A stretch of 64,000 bases of DNA from Multifurca ochricompacta. Lineage: Eukaryota > Basidiomycota > Agaricomycetes > Russulales > Russulaceae. Made by a program: the position numbers and the translations under genes. Below, piece after piece: positions 1 to 10,167 of the stretch (within the stretch, counting starts at the first letter, position 1; each line of letters starts with the position of its first letter). The DNA lies in NCBI GenBank assembly GCA_022496185.1, contig WTXG01000010.1, forward strand, positions 186,001-250,000, given 5' to 3'. Below the pieces are notes generated by a model. It was not told the origin of the DNA, made no database searches, and worked only from the letters and a program-made list of their open reading frames with translations.

Positions 1-289
1 TGGGGAAATGTTCAAATGGTAGCCCAGCACAGATCAGTACCAGAGATGCCAGGCCGGACACCCTTACACTACTACTCACATTCCAATCTGTGTATTCTAA
101 TAAGGTAGACTACCACATAGTTTAGAACCTCAGTCTTCTACCATGAGGTTAGCACTATTCTCACTTGTAGCTATACCATTCTTTTTTTGACTCTATTATT
201 GTAGCTATTCACTTTATAGGTACTAGTTACTCAATATAGTCTTCTACCACAAAGACGGAGCCATTTGCTTTATAGTCTCCCACAGGAAA
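1..289. other. Non-coding; dispersed repeat fragment
   Basis: No coding frame is recognisable. Bases 27-115 resemble 32446-32535: both carry a TACCAGAGATGCC..GGCCGGAC core followed by ATTCTAATAAG..AGACTAC. Three further, more diverged copies occur in the opposite orientation near 4369-4425, 21262-21345 and 27830-27895. The stretch is therefore part of a dispersed repeat of unknown type. Confidence 0.5.
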
Positions 290-684
290 ATGGGTTTGAG
301 TGAGGGGGGGTGGAAGGAGAAAGAGTGGAGTCAGTGGCCACAGAACCATGCGGAGAAGGCATGGGAGAGTGGAGAACAGTGGCAGCCAATGCCACTGGCC
401 CAGCCATGGGGCCGGCACGAGGCGCAGCAGGAGAAGGGGGAGCCGTCAGAGGGAGGGTCCCAAGAGAGGTTCCAGGCTGCAGGGAGATCCCAGTTGGAGC
501 AGAAGGAGGCAGGGGTGGGGCTGGGAGACCTGGGGTAGTGGCGGTGGGAATGGGGGTCTTGTGGGAGCAGGGCTTGGCCTTCCAGCACCGGATGGAACTG
601 AGCCAAGAGGCCCGCCAGAAGCGAGCCATCCGGGTCCTCAAACACAAAAACCAGCAAGGAGTGCACTCCCAATTGCTTATCTGA
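290..684 (+). other. Purine-rich stretch with overlapping open frames, no recognised product
   Basis: This stretch is very rich in G and A on the + strand, so several frames stay open on both strands at once. The frame ending at 684 gives a Gly/Ala/Arg-rich start and a more protein-like end (QEARQKRAIRVLKHKNQQG). No family is recognised and no intron is evident. It lies just upstream of what looks like the promoter part of a gypsy LTR, so it may be U3 sequence of that LTR rather than a gene. The openness of several frames is a composition effect and is poor evidence of coding. Confidence 0.15.
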
Positions 685-2034
685 TCTGCTCTTCACAGAG
701 GGCACAACCCCTCCTGTTACTCATGACCAGTTCCTCATGTATTTAAGCCTGCTAGATTGAAGGGACAGACCTTAAGTCTGTTCTCTTGTATTCAATACAG
801 GTGTTCAGAACTCACTGACTGAACCCACTTGAGCTCTCCAAGACGCGACTTGGGAGTCTTCACCCCAGTATCTTGTGACAGGACTTAGTGTCTCTGTTCG
901 ACCTCGCCTCTCGCGCGCGCCCGCTTTGACTTCACAGGGCTTTGAATCGACCTTGTCTTGACCTTGAAACCTCGACGTTGACTTGTTATCTGAACCACTA
1001 TTTGACCTTCGACACAGCAAAGCACCTGGCCGTGACAGTTCAGGACTCACAAACGGACTCCCTTGAGCTCCCTAAGTCGCGACTTAGCAAGTCTTCGAAC
1101 CTCAGAAACTTGTGACAGGCCTGAGTGCCTCTGTCTTCGACTTCGCCTCTCGCGCGTCCCTCTTGAACGTAGTGGACCTTGATTGACTTGACCTTGATCT
1201 TGGGCTTGATCAGACTTGTTGTTTGAACATCGGCTTGAACCCGGACACAGCTCGCACCTAGCTGTAACTGTTCTCCTGTTTCAATCCAGGTTTTGAACTA
1301 CCTTCACTAGTGTTCGAAACCTAAGACGCGACTTAGCTAAAACCCCCTTCATCACAAACTCGGACGAGGAACTTACCTTGTCACCTGGATCATCGCATTC
1401 GCGCACGGTGCCACAGACTCACCGTTGAATTGTCGCACTTGGCATCTCAACCTCGCAACGCTCGCCTCCTGTGCTTGAGCTTGTGGCGACCCGATCGACT
1501 CAATCCCGCCTAGTTCGACATGCCAGTGACCTAGGCGTGACAGTAGAGCAGGCTTAAAGCAAGAAAATTGAACCACGAGCAAGAACAAAAGACAACGCGC
1601 GGCGTCCTGAAACCACCACTGACCCCAGCTACTATCTAGAACCCCTACTTGAAGCCCGATTGCTTCAAGAATCATTGACAATACACCTAGACACCGAACT
1701 AGCCACCGTGGTGAATCGACTCCCCCTTGTAATCCCAACTTGAATTTCGGACGACGTCGAGGCATTGCTGAAAGGCAACACGCGTTGGCTTGACCTTAGA
1801 CAAGAAATTACACCATTTAGAGGGTACTGGATACCCTATCGTCATATTCAACTGGCCGTAGATCATTACCAGGGGACCTGGTACCAAGTCTACCCAAACA
1901 CTCTAGGGCAAATGGAAGCGGTCAGAATCGCCCCGAGCGAAACCAACTTAAACGCACCTGGCGCAACGCCCTCCCCACTCACTGAACGAGTATCATACCT
2001 GCTCTTCAGCGCTCTCCCTACTGAATCCGCCACT
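685..2034 (+). repeat. Probable LTR end and leader of gypsy element 1
   Basis: The stretch precedes the Gag frame at 2035. It holds a TATA-like TATTTAAG at about 739 and a TTGTATTCAATACAG motif at about 787. A similar ATTGAATACA sequence occurs in the LTR of gypsy element 3 near 60920. I could not fix the LTR borders because the partner LTR is missing: the element is cut off at 3312. An open frame continues from about 1765 into Gag but has no ATG before 1912. Confidence 0.45.
809..1335 (+). repeat. Imperfect ~235-bp tandem duplication in the gypsy-1 leader
   Basis: Two diverged copies lie head to tail, about 809-1043 and 1044-1290. Each runs through ACTCAC..TTGAGCTC..CGCGACTT, TTGTGACAGG, CTGAGTGCCTCTGT-like sequence, CGCCTCTCGCGCG, and then Cys/Leu-like CTTGAC repeats. 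A third, partial start (CTAAGACGCGACTTAGC) follows at about 1321. The unit contains many short CTTGA/CTTGAC repeats. Confidence 0.65.
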
Positions 2035-3042
2035 ATGTCCACAACGACCCTCACTGTTCCAACACGAGCGACTCGACGAATCCGGTCGAATGAAAACTTG
2101 ATGCAGGGACCGCCCCCGGGAGATAATTCCGAATATCCAGACGAAAACCCTGAAGGGGGACCACTGAACCCACCTGGAGGACCACAAGGACCCATACCGC
2201 AACCAACAGTCAGGATACCGCACACAGGAGGACGAATCGAAGGAATACCACCCACACCTTTTGACGGAAATCGAAGGGACGCCGAGCACTGGTGGTCCCG
2301 AGTAGAACTCCACGTTTTCTTGAATTATCAAGCAACTACCATAAAGGATGAAATATCAGTAACCTCCTATGTCCTAGGATTGATGAGTGGGTCGAAGATA
2401 AGTCAATGGGCGACGGAGCAAACCAGATGGTTGGCAAGCATCGCCGAAGGAAGAATTAAAGAGCCACACCCATGGGACAAATTTCGCCAGATTTTCCACG
2501 CGGCATTCGTTGCCGATGTCGCGGCTGGCCAAAAGGCGCTACAGAAGGGGAATATCGACGATTATATCGCCGAATTCAAAGACTTAGCAATCCGCGCAGG
2601 ACTACATCTGGACGACCTCTGTACTCGTCTAATTTTTTATAGAGGGCTTCCACAGAAGTTGGTTCAGACCATGGTCACTCAAGACAGCCCTCAGACCTTC
2701 GAAGAGACGAGTGATTCAGCCCGACGACATCAAGCCAATTATGTTTACATGCCGATTCTCTTTGGAAATAAGAGACAGAACAATAACCGAAACAAAAACC
2801 GAGGATCAAAGGTTACGTTTGCATGCCGACGTGACCCCAATGCCAAGGATGTTAACACTATCAGAAAGGCAATAAAGGCTGAAGAAAAAGACCACTACAA
2901 ACAAGAAGGACGTTGCTTCGAATGCGGATGCCTCAGACACCTAGCCAGAAATTGTCCAAATCAACCCCCACGTCCGCAAGGCAGTTTAAACACTCGCGTC
3001 GCAACGGCGACCGAACAACAAACCCCACCGCAGCTCCCGTAG
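2035..3042 (+). CDS. Ty3/gypsy element 1 Gag (capsid and nucleocapsid)
   Basis: The frame encodes a retrotransposon Gag of about 335 residues if it starts at the ATG at 2035. An in-frame ATG at 1912 is an alternative; nothing further upstream has an ATG. The capsid region runs from the FDGNRRDAEHWWSRVELHVF segment to the LIFYRGLPQKLVQTMV segment, the usual retrotransposon_gag fold. A CX2CX4HX4C zinc knuckle (CFECGCLRHLARNC) sits at about residues 293-306. The frame ends in a Pro/Gln-rich tail. Gag would form the cytoplasmic virus-like particle. The element has no intact pol, so the gene is a leftover although the frame is still open. Confidence 0.8.
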   Translation: MSTTTLTVPTRATRRIRSNENLMQGPPPGDNSEYPDENPEGGPLNPPGGPQGPIPQPTVRIPHTGGRIEGIPPTPFDGNRRDAEHWWSRVELHVFLNYQATTIKDEISVTSYVLGLMSGSKISQWATEQTRWLASIAEGRIKEPHPWDKFRQIFHAAFVADVAAGQKALQKGNIDDYIAEFKDLAIRAGLHLDDLCTRLIFYRGLPQKLVQTMVTQDSPQTFEETSDSARRHQANYVYMPILFGNKRQNNNRNKNRGSKVTFACRRDPNAKDVNTIRKAIKAEEKDHYKQEGRCFECGCLRHLARNCPNQPPRPQGSLNTRVATATEQQTPPQLP

Positions 3043-3312
3043 CCATGTCAGCGCCGGTCGCAACTTCAATAAACGTAACACAGGTAGCAGAATTTTTAAA
3101 AGCCATGAATGATGAGCAGCGCGCGAAGTTACAGAATTAGTTCAGAGATAGCGAGGATTTTTATATCGCCTGAACGATTCGGCCTTCGTTCAGGCTCTAG
3201 TTCCGCATCATGTATTCATACCCCGAATCAAAGCAACAGGAATTACAGTTAGGATACAGACTAAGAAATGTATGGCTGAAACCTACGCCATCGTGGATAG
3301 TGGAGCCACTAA
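2913..3312 (+). pseudogene. Gypsy-1 Gag tail and start of protease, frameshifted
   Basis: A second frame (to 3140) carries the end of Gag, including VAEFLKAMNDEQRAKLQN. It overlaps the zinc-knuckle frame, so a frameshift lies near the knuckle. From about 3224 a third frame reads into a retropepsin start with the active-site motif IVDSGAT at about 3288-3308. Immediately after that motif the sequence stops resembling gypsy protease and becomes copia-like. The element therefore has at least two frameshifts and is cut inside the protease. Confidence 0.7.
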
Positions 3313-3757
3313 GAAGAGGCATATTAAAGCAGAGTGCAAGGGAAAAGGAGGAGACAAGTGACGAAGAAGAAGAATGATAGCACAAACACTGTTGCTGCGA
3401 TTATAGAGAAGACCATCAATATTAAGTCTTGGGCTATGATAGAGTGCAAGAGATGGCAAGTGCAGCACTTACCTCTGAAACTGAGCTCTATTACTCTGGT
3501 TCTTCATGGCATATCTCCCCATTCCTTCAGTATTTCACCCCAGAGCCATTTCTGCAGCCAACAAACAAGTTTTCTATGCAATTGGGACTGGTGATCTTCA
3601 AATTGAGATGCCTGATGGCACAAAGATGGTTCCAGTTACCCTCAAAGACACTTTATATGCACCTGAAATCGAGCTTACTGAATTGTCTTGTATCACCTCC
3701 ACCCCTAAACCCATCTTTGCGTGTCCATATTATCACTAAGTACCTATAAAATGAATA
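3313..3757 (+). pseudogene. Ty1/copia Gag-Pol fragment, frameshifted
   Basis: The start reads as the end of a copia zinc knuckle (RHIKAECKGKGG) and then reaches a TGA. Downstream, one frame gives the protease-like ELYYSGSSWHISPF; the family normally has DSGAS/T at this point, so the catalytic Asp is replaced by Tyr. After a frameshift the frame from about 3536 reads ISAANKQVFYAIGTGD and then LKDTLYAPEIELTELS, the conserved stretch before the copia integrase. No integrase or reverse transcriptase follows. It is a dead 0.45-kb scrap. Confidence 0.75.
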
Positions 3758-3762
3758 GCTAC

Positions 3763-4330
3763 TGTAAGGATGGCTCGGGCGTTGAGCATGAAACAGCCAG
3801 CTATTGTCTCTCCTGAATTTAGAGAATCTAGCTTCGTATATCTTATCATTTACATTCCGGGCCGCATGCCCGTCCATTCTTTACACCGTTTCACTACCTC
3901 CCCGTCTTAATTGTCAGATTTCTACCTCTCCGTCTACATCATCCCCGCCTTTATTGCCTGGAATCATCTCACTTGTCTTCTTTTAATCCTAATTCACCCT
4001 CTTTCTGCTTTCATAACTAGGTCTCTCTGCAAGTATTTAAAGGTACATACAATGCTTGTAGTAGACCAGCCAGTGAGCCAACAGAAGCAGGAATCAATCG
4101 GCATTTCTCTCCCTTTCTCTATCTTCTTAGTGTGCTAAGGAACTTCTTGACGGCATCGAGCGCAAAGGTCAAACGGAACCAACAAGCAGCGATTTCCTCG
4201 AGTTCAAGCACGATACGTTTACATTCGATCTAGTTATATCAAAAGGGCGCGCTCTCTTCCTCTCTTCTCTATCACTCTCACCATCCAGGGAATACTTTGC
4301 CTCGCACTCACTGCGGATCGGATCCGTACA
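3763..4330 (+). repeat. Solo LTR, family TGTAAGGAT..CCGTACA, TSD GCTAC
   Basis: The LTR begins TGTAAGGATGGCTCGGGC and ends GGATCCGTACA. It is flanked by perfect 5-bp duplications GCTAC at 3758-3762 and 4331-4335. It contains a TATA-like TATTTAAAG near 4034. Inverted and direct relatives lie at 5777-6120 and 48060-48616, with a partial one at 54343-54545. The duplication shows that it inserted on its own right or collapsed from a full element by LTR-LTR recombination. It is not the 3' LTR of the adjacent copia scrap. Confidence 0.85.
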
Positions 4331-4473
4331 GCTACTGAGAGAAATGATACTAACCTCAGTCTTTGTGGTATAGTCAATCCGGTCCGCCATCTCCTGTATC
4401 AATGTGCCTGCTGCTATTCCAACACTCTCTAACAAGATGTGAAGACAATACCGACGACTCTACTATCTCCTAT
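4331..4473. other. Dispersed repeat fragment between LTR and MFS copy A
   Basis: Bases 4369-4425 carry the dispersed motif (CCGGTCCGCCATCTCCTGTATC) in the same orientation as at 21262 and 27830. MFS homology starts only at about 4474, so the first exon of MFS copy A is missing here. Confidence 0.4.
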
Positions 4474-6165
4474 TCAATTATTGGTGGAGATGACCACAAG
4501 GTTGGATATTATTCTGGGGTTATAGTAGGTCCCACCTATTTCCTTCACAATTGGCACCGAACTACATCACAAGTGGCCTCGCATTTTTCCGCAGAGGCAG
4601 TCACTGCGCTTCATTGCATTGGAACCGCCTATCCGATCACATAGGGCGCAAGCCCATGTAGACCAGAGCATTCACTGACTCGATGGTTGTAGTCGCTGCT
4701 TACATGGAGCGATGAAGGGTAGCATTAGCGTCTTGAAGAGCATGGTTTCGGAACTCACGGACGAATCTAACGTGGCACGAGGGTTTTCGGTTTTGCCAGT
4801 GGCTTGGTCGCTCGGTTGCATGATGGGGTTTGTCAGATACGTCGCATACTGTCACTTTGGCTCGCTAACACCCTGGACACTTAGCCCTCTAATTGGTGGT
4901 GTTCTCTCAAGACCACAAGATCGCTGGCCAGACTTGTTCTCACATCCTTTCTGGGCCAGCTACCCGTACTTCTTGCCATGTCTAGCAGCAGCCGCTTTGT
5001 CATGCCTATCTTTTATCACCGCTGCATTGTTCTTGAAAGAGGTTGGTTTCTAGCTGTCTGCAGGAAGGTGTGAAATGACATGGCGCTTAGACAATGAACA
5101 CCCCACCCATGAAACTCCAATTCGCGAAGGTTACTTCGAACGGGTCTCGGGAAGGGCCGAATGACACACTGGATGAAGAGCCGAGCAACCCCAAAAAATT
5201 GCTACCACTGCGCTCCGTGCTCATAAGACCAGTCGTGATCTCAATTGCCAACTATGCGATGCTTGCCCTTGTCAATATGGCAGCGACGGCGCTCATCCCG
5301 TTGGTCTGGTCAACATCAGTCGAGTTCGGCGGGCTCGGCCTGCGTCCAGGATCGATTGGCTTGTGGATGTCCTCCTACGGGTTCTTTAATGGTGCTTTCC
5401 AATTTGCCTTCTTTCCGCTCATGGCCCGGCGCTTTGGCCCACAGCGCGTCTTTGTTACTAGCGTTGCTGTGTGTGCAATCATCTATACAATGTTCCCACT
5501 TGAGAATTTAGCTGCCGGCGGTGGGTCAAAAGCGACCGTCTGGCTACTCATGTTCTTGCAGTTGTTGTCATTAAGCATCTCCGAAACGGGGTTTAGTAAG
5601 TTTTAAGTGCGCCTGTGTTGGCGATAAATGCTAATGATGTGTGTCTTTTATCAGGTTCTATCTTCCTGTTTATATCGTCTGCAGCTCCTAGCAAAGGGTC
5701 CCTTGGCACCACAATGGGACTCGATCAAACGGTGGTTTCAGTCCAGCGCGCAGTCGGGCCGGTTGCTGCTGATTGGTGTACGGAGCCAATCCGCGGTGAG
5801 TGCGAGGCAAAGTGTTCCCGAGAGGAGAGAGGTAGAATGAAGTTAAGAAAGTGATGAAGGAGTCCTTGAGATAACTAAGGCTTCGAAGGAGGGTGAATCG
5901 TGCTTTGAACTGTTGCGAATCTACTGCTTGCTGGTTCTATTTGACTTTGTGCTCGATGTCATCAAGAAGTTCTTTAGCACACAAAAGAAAGATAGAAAGG
6001 GAGGATGTAGATGGAGAGGTGAAACCCTGGCAATTAAGATGGGGAGGTAGTGATAAGTGCTCTAATTCAGGAGAGGCGATAGCTGGCCGTTTCATGCTCA
6101 AAGCCCAAGCCATCCTTACATTGGCTTTTTGCGTTTTCCATTACAAATAATGTCTTGGGCAGTTA
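4474..6165 (+). pseudogene. MFS transporter copy A, truncated and interrupted
   Basis: This is a near copy of MFS C (10168-11943) in inverted orientation. In the two long exons only about 3 of 113 and 3 of 170 residues differ. Exon 1, with the N-terminus, is absent. About 110 bp are deleted at 4655, just after the motif-A segment, so HIGRKPVLL and the next helix are lost. The last exon is split at 5776 by a solo LTR and resumes at 6121 before being cut off near 6165. The splice sites between the long exons are retained. It cannot make a full 12-helix transporter. The 1.2-kb arms A and C, about 4.6 kb apart, form a large inverted repeat. Confidence 0.85.
5777..6120 (-). repeat. Solo LTR in the last exon of MFS copy A
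   Basis: Read on the - strand this is the TGTAAGGATGG..CCGTACA LTR, shortened to 344 bp by internal loss. It lies in the codons for ADWLFAF of the transporter. The flanks share TTGG (..ATTGG before, TTGGC.. after), and copy C has a single ATTGGC at the same place. That indicates a 4-5 bp target duplication. Confidence 0.8.
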
Positions 6166-6974
6166 ACTATAAGATACTTCAGTTGTTGTGGTCAAAACTG
6201 AAGTGAACGCATACAAAGTAACGACCTTTTATACTACATAAAGTCGTGACAATCATTACAGTAAATAATCCTATTTACTTGTGACAAGGAGCGTGTTTGG
6301 AATTGTATCTAAATCAGTTAGTGAACGCACTTTATGTTATCTTATCACGATCATTAGATCGAGCCCACCGGATCCCACTCTGCCTCGGACTCACACGGTC
6401 TCGCGTAGAAATCGACTGCAATCGCCTAAAATATTACCGACCTCCCACTAGGAATGAACATTTATGCGCCTTGAGGTGCAAAAACCATGTTTGTCTACTA
6501 CTGTTCGCTTCTCCACTTCATCCCCTCTCCGTAGATATATCTCCTCTAGCCCCGAAAGGTTAGTGTTGTGTGTCGAAGAGGGAAGAGAGGGAAGAGAGAG
6601 AGATAAAAGGGGACAAGGGTTCGTTGCTAGTCGTCATGTCGAAAAATGCTTTGATGCCGAATGCGTTGATATGCCGAATACGTCGGATACGTCGAAACCT
6701 CTTGAAGTTTTCGGTAGACCGCTTCCTACATTCGAAGGCTGTGGCATGTAATGAAATGAAGTGGTGAGAAATAAGTTGGTGTTTCATGGAAGGACAAAAT
6801 ACTCGGTTTCGTCCTGTTTGTCTTCCCATTGCATTGGCATCCCTTCTGCCGTTACATCACGTCGCGATGTTATCGTCTGCAGAGCTTGGACGTGCAGCCC
6901 AGTATTGGCCAATCTGCATGTAAGGCGCGAACTACTTCATGACGTTCGTAACTTTTCTCCTACATTAATTACAT
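6166..6974. other. Non-coding; degraded repeats
   Basis: No gene is supported. At 6173-6206 there is a short inverted repeat (ACTTCAGTT..AACTGAAGT), also seen near 51938, 52050 and 32775. Bases 6565-6780 (a GAGAGA run, then CCGAATGCGTTGATA, then TTCGAAGGCTGTGGCA) are clearly related, at roughly 70% by eye, to 51255-51535 upstream of MFS copy D. Confidence 0.45.
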
Positions 6975-8769
6975 CTATGTTCTATCATGTCTCCACGTGT
7001 GTCTTGGAAGCTGTGCGGCAACGCATGGCCCAATGCACGCGAAGGCAAGTAGCACGATATACACTAAGTATCCACCCAATACATTATTTGTTACAGAGAA
7101 TGCAAAAAGCCAATCCGCCCCAGCTGGTCCGATCACGAGCTGCGCTGATGACACCGTCTGAGCAAAACCGTTTGTAGCGCCGAGCGATCGCTTGTTTGGA
7201 GCGGCAGAAGATAAATACAGGTATGTTGCACCTGATGTGTCCATGCATACATTGTAAGGGGCTGGATGCGCAGCCTGGAGTATCATAACACGTACTATAT
7301 CCCATCTCAGAAATGCAAAATGACAGCAGCTGCAATGCTATCATTAGCCATACGGCCGTCTTTGGGCCATGTTGAAGTGCCAAATTCTCTAACGGAAAAA
7401 TAACATAGATCACAGCGCATCCAACAACACCTGAAAGGAATACATTTCGCGGGCCATAGCGCCTGATAAGAGAAGGGAAAAGGGCATATTGAAAGATGCC
7501 ACTCAAACACCCATATGCGGACATCAACAAGCCAATAGACGCCGGAACCAAGCCAAGCCCGCCAAATTCGATTGATGTCGACCATATGAGCGGAATGAGT
7601 GCATCTGCCACCGTGTTGAAGAGCGTAATAACTGCAAGACTAGCAGCAGAAATCACAACCGGTCTTGTGAGTATAGAGCTTAGCGGGAGCAGCATGTCCT
7701 CGTCCTTCGGCAGTGCATCAGGAATTCTACCCGGTTCTCCTTGAGATATGCCTGATCCGGTCTTAGGAAGCGGGGCCTTTGTTGAGGGGCCGAAATTCAT
7801 TGTCTATGTATTGTGTCATCCATGCATCATTCTTCAAGGAGCGTAAAACAAACCTCTTTCAGGTACATCGCAACAATGATAAACGATATGCAGGAATAGG
7901 AAGCTGCTACCAGACATGGCAGAAAGTATGGGTAGTCAGCCCAAAATTGGTGGGAGAAGATGTGTGGCCATCGATCTTGTGGTTTTGATAAGATGCCACC
8001 GACAAAAGAGCTAAGCGGGTCCCAGATGTAAGCGAGTAAGAAGGGGAGCGGAGAAATATACACCAACCCAATCACATAACCGAGTGCCCAAGTCACTGGC
8101 GTCAACGAAAATCCTCGTGCCACGTTGGTTTCGTCCGTGAGCTCTGCCACCATGCTTCGCACAGTGCCGATGTTTCCCTTCACAGCGCCATGCAGGCAAC
8201 GGCTGAAATTACCACGTCAGTCACAGGACGACGCTCTTGGGAATTTGGGTGAGAAGCACCTCAAGACAATTGCCCAGAAGGAACGGGAAAGGCCAAACAC
8301 GATGATCGAAATGGTTGTACCCATCAGACAAGACAAAACAACGGGCCTGCGTCCGATGTGATCGGACAGACGGTTCCAGTGGATGGCAGTAGTGACCTCT
8401 AAGGTATAATGTAAAGCCACCTGGAAGAGTGTTCAGTGCGTGCCATCCACTTTGACAGAAAAGTCGGCAAGACGTACTATGATCCCTGTGTAGTATCCGA
8501 CCTTCCGTCCATCACCGCCAACGATTGGAAGTTCTCGAACAAGCTAAAGAAGACGCTAAGCCTCGACAAGTAGTACATGATTTGGGCTACCAGGGTACCT
8601 GGTTGAGATATGGACTGATAGAATTGGATACGATAGATTCAGCGAGCCACACTGAGAGGACGATCGAGAACTGGGCTTTTGGCAGTGGAGTTGGTTTCTG
8701 TGATACATCGTTACTCCGGAGGAAAGGTGTCTCCTCGTCGATATCGCCTCCAGATCCTGCAGAGGACAT
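6975..8769 (-). CDS. MFS transporter copy B, intact multi-exon gene
   Basis: This encodes a predicted 12-helix plasma- or vacuolar-membrane facilitator of the fungal MFS group related to zinc-induced facilitator-like proteins. The group name is recalled; the substrate cannot be read from sequence. The ATG at 8769 gives an acidic cytosolic start (MSSAGSGGDIDEETPFLRSN). A short exon with VGGDGRKVGYY follows, then the motif-A loop WNRLSDHIGRRPVVL, a second conserved block around AELTDETNVARGF and KPQDRWP, the long central exon, and the C-terminal exon ending at 6975. I checked all six introns (about 50-65 bp, GT..AG): they join the exons in frame with no stop. B is clearly more diverged from A and C than those two are from each other. 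Confidence 0.9.
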
Positions 8770-10167
8770 CGATGGGGGACAGGATTGTGTTAAAGAAGGC
8801 TAGGGTTCAGAGGGCTCATATCTACTAGCTCCAGCCAGGCAGTTTTGGGTCTTCTGATATGCCACTCGATCTATTTCCGCGGAATAAAAAGCAAGACAAA
8901 TCAGACCGCCCATGTGAGAGTATCAGATAGGTCAGTCATGTACTACACGTAAACCTTCCGGCTGTTGAGCCTCGTTTTGGTGTGTTGGCTTCCAAGCTTT
9001 GGATTTCAGATGCACATACGTATATGGTTACGGTGGCAAAGCGGACACAGCCGTACCACACCACGCGTAGCTGGTTCTACCCGTTGATGCCGACGCCACT
9101 TGACTTTGGCCCCATCACAAATACAAGGTTCAGCATGATCCCTGAATCCGTGGTTGAGCACTTTGGCTGACTCGTATACATTCAGGTACATCCAAATAGA
9201 ACATTTCTATTGGAATTGAAATGAACGCACCAAGTCCAAGTCTTCAGCCTGAGGCACCCTTGGGGGAACAATCGCGGTACTGGACCTAACGTACCTATTT
9301 ACAGGCCACCCGCCCATTGACACATGTTCGTGGGATTGCAGAATTGTAATATCACGTAACCCATTTCCACATAGGCGGAAGGCCTGTGAATTGACCTTCG
9401 AACTTCGAATCTTGCCATGCCACAGTTTAATGAGGTTCTCTGACGGCTTTTCAATACGACATTGTGGCATCCCCTTAGTGAGTTGTAACCCAATTTGAAG
9501 TTCTTTTTTTTTTTTGAGTTTATATCTGATCTGGGTGTATGGTATAATTGGCAATTGCCCTCTATGGTTTCGGCTGCAACCCTGGTATGGACCCGTTCCA
9601 ATGTTGTACTCAGGCTGTAGGTAAACTCCGGAGCAGCAAATAGCTGAGTGCTGATGGCATCTGACTGCCCAAACCTCCTGGTCTATGTATGGGTCTTGCA
9701 TTTATTCTTAGTTCGACTTTTGTTGTTTCTTTTTCCCTGCCCCCATTATCCACTGCCTGAAACAGGTTGTATAAATACCGGAATATTGGTTTTGATGGTG
9801 CGCTATTACAGATAGCAGTTTACTGAGAAACTACGCAAAGTGGTTACTTGCTCGGACATGCCTACGGGGTCTTAATCTGGCTGACTGGGATCAGTGTCGT
9901 TCCGCCTCCAATATAATTCTGTGTAATGGCCAATTTAGACAGATACCGCTCGGTTGCCCTGCCGAGCATGGCGCATCATTACGTCCTAAAGTTGCCTCGG
10001 CCGTGTCTCGTGCCAGGCGGTGATGAACTGCCTCTCGTCATCGAGGAGGCTTCGACAATCTTTCAATTTATTTCAACGTCCGCCGCTAGGCATGCAAGAT
10101 GTGAACTGAATTACTTCCTGACGTACATGACTCGTCACCTAGTATACACAACTCAATGTCTCTCTGA
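8770..10167. other. Intergenic region between MFS B and MFS C
   Basis: The region holds the promoter side of MFS B (just above 8769) and the 3' side of MFS C. A TATA-like TATAAATACC at about 9770 and a T10 run at 9506 are visible. An open frame of about 160 codons on the - strand at 9207-9701 has no recognisable features, and I do not call it a gene. Confidence 0.4.

Noticed and set aside
290..746. Overlapping open frames of 80-150 codons on both strands
   Set aside because: The purine bias alone keeps several frames open; no family or exon structure is recognisable.
3763..4330. 3' LTR of the copia fragment
   Set aside because: Perfect GCTAC duplications flank it, so it inserted independently.
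4474..6165. MFS copy A as a working transporter gene
   Set aside because: Exon 1 and the motif-A region are missing and the last exon carries an LTR.
9207..9701. 164-codon frame on the - strand
   Set aside because: No domain, no conserved composition, and it crosses a T10 run translated as polylysine.
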